A stretch of 64,000 nucleotides of DNA from Rostratula benghalensis (taxonomy: Eukaryota > Chordata > Aves > Charadriiformes > Rostratulidae). Under the pieces are notes generated by a model. The model was not told the origin of the DNA, did not search any database, and worked only from the letters and a program-made list of their open reading frames with translations. The stretch lies in assembly GCA_013399305.1 (NCBI GenBank), contig VXAI01000095.1:2070256-2134255 (forward strand). Direction: 5' to 3'. This document shows, piece by piece, positions 61,433 through 64,000 of this stretch. The position numbers and the translations under genes were made by a program. Positions within the stretch are counted from its first letter, which is position 1. Each line of letters begins with the position of its first letter.

Positions 61433-64000
61433 TCCCACCTGTGTTTGGCTGCCCCTGTTTGGGGTTCCGTGAAGGGCAGCACCATAACTGGGCTGTTTTA
61501 GATTCTGGAAAACACACCTTAGAGGCTGTTGATCACATTTTTTAACAGCAGGTTGTTTGCAAGGAAACTGCTGGGAGCGTTTGCACTTGGAATTTAATCA
61601 GGCCCAAAATATTCAGAGGAGCCTCAGCAACAGCGTTCCTCTTCTCCTCGTCTGTCAGCCGGGCGTCTGTGCAGGCGAATGTGGGGAGAAGTGGTAGATC
61701 TGCTCACACAGATACATTGCCTCTGATATTAGCATTATCATCTTGCTTTCCTGTGTCCCCACAGTCTTTTGGCCATGGCTTGGCATCAGCTGTAATTGTT
61801 ATCTGAGATAAAAAGCCCTCGTGCTCTCGAGAGAGGGTGCTACCTCCCACGTTGGTGGACCCACCTCACCTGGAGTGGTGGCACAGGGCAAGGAGATCCT
61901 GACAAGGGCAGCTTGCAGGGGCCAGGCTGGTCTCTCCTCTCCTTTTAGCCTTGGTAGCTTGGGTTAAACCTTCAAAATGGATGTTTTCAGCCCACACATT
62001 GATGCAGCATATTCTCCCCCAAGTTCTCCACACCCCATTGAACCCTTTGCATTGTTCTGGCTGTTTTCATATAGAAGATATGTTTTAAGTTTTTTCATGC
62101 ACAAAAACCCGCATTTTCCAAGCCATGCCATTATTGACAGCTTTCTGAAAAGCAGTGGTGGGACAGACCGCCTCAGACCTTCCCCAGTGTTATCTCAGAC
62201 TTGCATAAAGTTCAAGCAATTAGATTTGTGGGACAAATCTTAACATTTCTCCTCCCATGCCCTTACCTATTTTGACAGTCAGTTGAGGGAGGTGAGTTTA
62301 ATTTGTTACTCCAGCAATACTGACCGTTAACCTTGGGTCCTCATTTAGGACAATATTTAATCGCGAGCTTAAAAAGCCTTGAAAGGAGTCATTTCTATAA
62401 ATGATAATCTGAGCCATTTGTCCTGCTCGAGGCCTTGAGAGTTAACAACAGGAACATCTGCAAGACATTAATTGTGGCAATCAATTCCAAAATACAAATA
62501 ACTCAATAATTTATAAAAGACCCCCACCATTAAATTGTACTGTGCTATTTTTATCGATCTCAGTGCTTATTATGTGTGTTACCCTCATTCATAATAATGT
62601 GTCTGGCCTTTTAATTTACTTACTGGTGCTCATCAGATTTAGCTCTGGTTTAGTACTGGAAAGCCTATGAAGGAGGCTGGATCTACCATTTTATTTATTA
62701 TCCCAGTTCACTGGAATGAAACAAAGCTGAATTAGGAACTAACATTTAGCCACATCAGAGGAATTAATACATATGATTATATAATTTTTTGCAGTTTTTA
62801 GAGTCCCAGTCCAAATTTCAGGTTTTGCTCTGGAGCCATTTTCTCCCATGTTAAGTCTGTCACAGAGAGAAAAGTGTCCTGGCCCTTACCTCGCCTTTGT
62901 CAGCGTCTCTGGAGCAACACTGGAGCAGGGTTACATTAGGAACCAAAATTATGGCCACCCAGTTTCTGCTCTGGGATCTTGTATAACACCAGAGCTCTCA
63001 ACACACCTCTTCCCCAGAGCTCAGCCTCAGCTTTGCAGGGAAAGGCTGAAGTGTTGTGGTCAAAGGGTGCAGAACTGGAACCCGCAAAACTCAGCCCTGC
63101 TCGCAGCAGACGTGAGGGCAAGCAGAGCAGTTGGCTCTGGACAGAGGGCTGGAAAGGGAAGAGGCCTGCAGATACTGTGATTTTTGGGTGTCGATGCAGT
63201 TGCTCCTACAGCCTGAGGGCATCTGCATCCTTAGTCATGCAGCAAAAGTGACTTGGGCAGGGAATGCGGTTCCTGTATTTCCCTGCATTAGGGTTCCTGT
63301 CAGCTTTTCCTCGCTAGACAATGTCTAAACGAGACAGGCGTGGGGAGAAAGTCCTCGAAGAAGCGTGTGAGGTGGTGCCAGAGGTTTCGCAGGTGACACG
63401 GCTGTTATTTCTGAGCGAGCGCGGAGGTGGTGTTGGGAAGGGCGTTGTGTTGTGCTGTCTCGGATGAGTTGAGAAAACAAGGTCATTAGGGACACCAGGT
63501 GGCTTCGTGCTAGAGCAGAGCTGTGTGTAGTGCAGCACACGGAAGGTTTTAAAGCTCAGCTGCAGGCACAGCTCCTCAGCCTCGCCTGGACTTTCTTGTT
63601 CTTACAAATTAAGAAGCTTCACACGAACTGTCATTTCTCAGAGGAGTCAGAACAGGCGCTTGCTGAGGAGCATTCAGTGATTGGGTTTTTTAGACATCTT
63701 TGACCAGAAAGGCGAGAGTTGTACAAACACATTCCTCAGCAGAAAGATCTTTTCCCAGCCAGACTTCCTGGTGCCCTCCCTGGTTTCCATCTCCCCCCAG
63801 GCAAGTGCTGTGCTCCCGCTCCCCTGGCATTTGGGAGGGGTGGGCTGATCCCCGCTGCTGTGAGCAGAGAGGGCTGCGCTTCAGTCCCCATGGAAACAAT
63901 TTGGAGAGTTTTCGAGCTTGTGTAGCATTGCTGTGCTGTGTTTCGCCTTCCTTTTCACTTCCATCAGGAGGGCTGCAGAGCTTTAATGCATTAATGTTTG
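61433..64000. other. 2.6 kb without a supportable gene; possible conserved non-coding DNA
   Basis: 61.5-62.8 kb contains AT-rich segments with dense homeodomain- and GATA-like words (taat, ttatctgagata, cattaattgtggcaatca) of the kind often seen in conserved enhancers. 63.3-63.55 kb is locally CpG-richer and contains a 48-codon ORF at 63321-63467 on plus that I cannot assign. Nothing here is a demonstrated gene. Confidence 0.4.

Noticed and set aside
55579..64000. Search for PGPEP1L or IGF1R exons on the right flank
   Set aside because: Expected by synteny beyond SYNM, but I saw no pyroglutamyl-peptidase or receptor-kinase motifs, so none is annotated.

Overview
The window reads as vertebrate nuclear DNA, most likely from a bird. 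The evidence is a 5'-truncated CR1 retrotransposon 3' end (47104-47559), a second CR1 scrap (22729-22777), compact introns, isolated CpG islands and the order of recognisable genes. Two protein-coding genes can be assembled exon by exon. Both lie on the minus strand. Positions 1096-1290 and 54892-54899 are assembly gaps (N).

Left part (1-12.6 kb): the 5' half of LRRC28, a leucine-rich-repeat protein. A non-coding first exon ends in the CpG island near 12.58 kb. Four coding exons follow (9771-9938, 5235-5275, 2663-2700, 1760-1897), giving 128 codons of a protein of about 367 residues in human. The rest lies beyond the left edge. The 5' leader carries two short upstream ORFs back to back, the second ending 2 nt before the main start.

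Middle (12.1-36 kb): a CpG-island promoter with three CCAAT boxes appears bidirectional. In human, TTC23 sits between LRRC28 and SYNM, head to head with LRRC28 and convergent with SYNM, so it would be expected here on the plus strand. I cannot find an intact TTC23 reading frame in the roughly 22 kb available. I see one spliceable 152-nt stretch (25738-25889) whose translation aligns without gaps, at low identity, to a C-terminal TTC23 segment, plus two much weaker candidate relics. My working hypothesis is that TTC23 is decayed or extremely diverged in this lineage. The same interval holds a striking 98/127-nt inverted repeat (28919-29226) with 97 of 98 aligned bases identical apart from one 29-nt indel.

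Right-centre (36-54.8 kb): the complete synemin gene SYNM in four coding exons (53979-54764, 48249-48373, 41337-41410, 36035-39816), 1588 codons. It encodes a type IV/VI intermediate-filament protein with an alpha-helical rod and a giant single-exon tail that contains about nine degenerate ~40-residue repeats and a conserved acidic C-terminus. A GC-rich promoter and a 19-nt, roughly 29-copy minisatellite lie directly upstream.

Right end (55.6-64 kb): no gene that I can support. It holds low-complexity tracts, a pyrimidine-rich tandem repeat near 61.3 kb, AT-rich sequence near 62.4-62.8 kb that resembles conserved non-coding DNA, and a small unassigned ORF at 63.3 kb. By human synteny this flank leads towards PGPEP1L and IGF1R, neither of which I see in the window.
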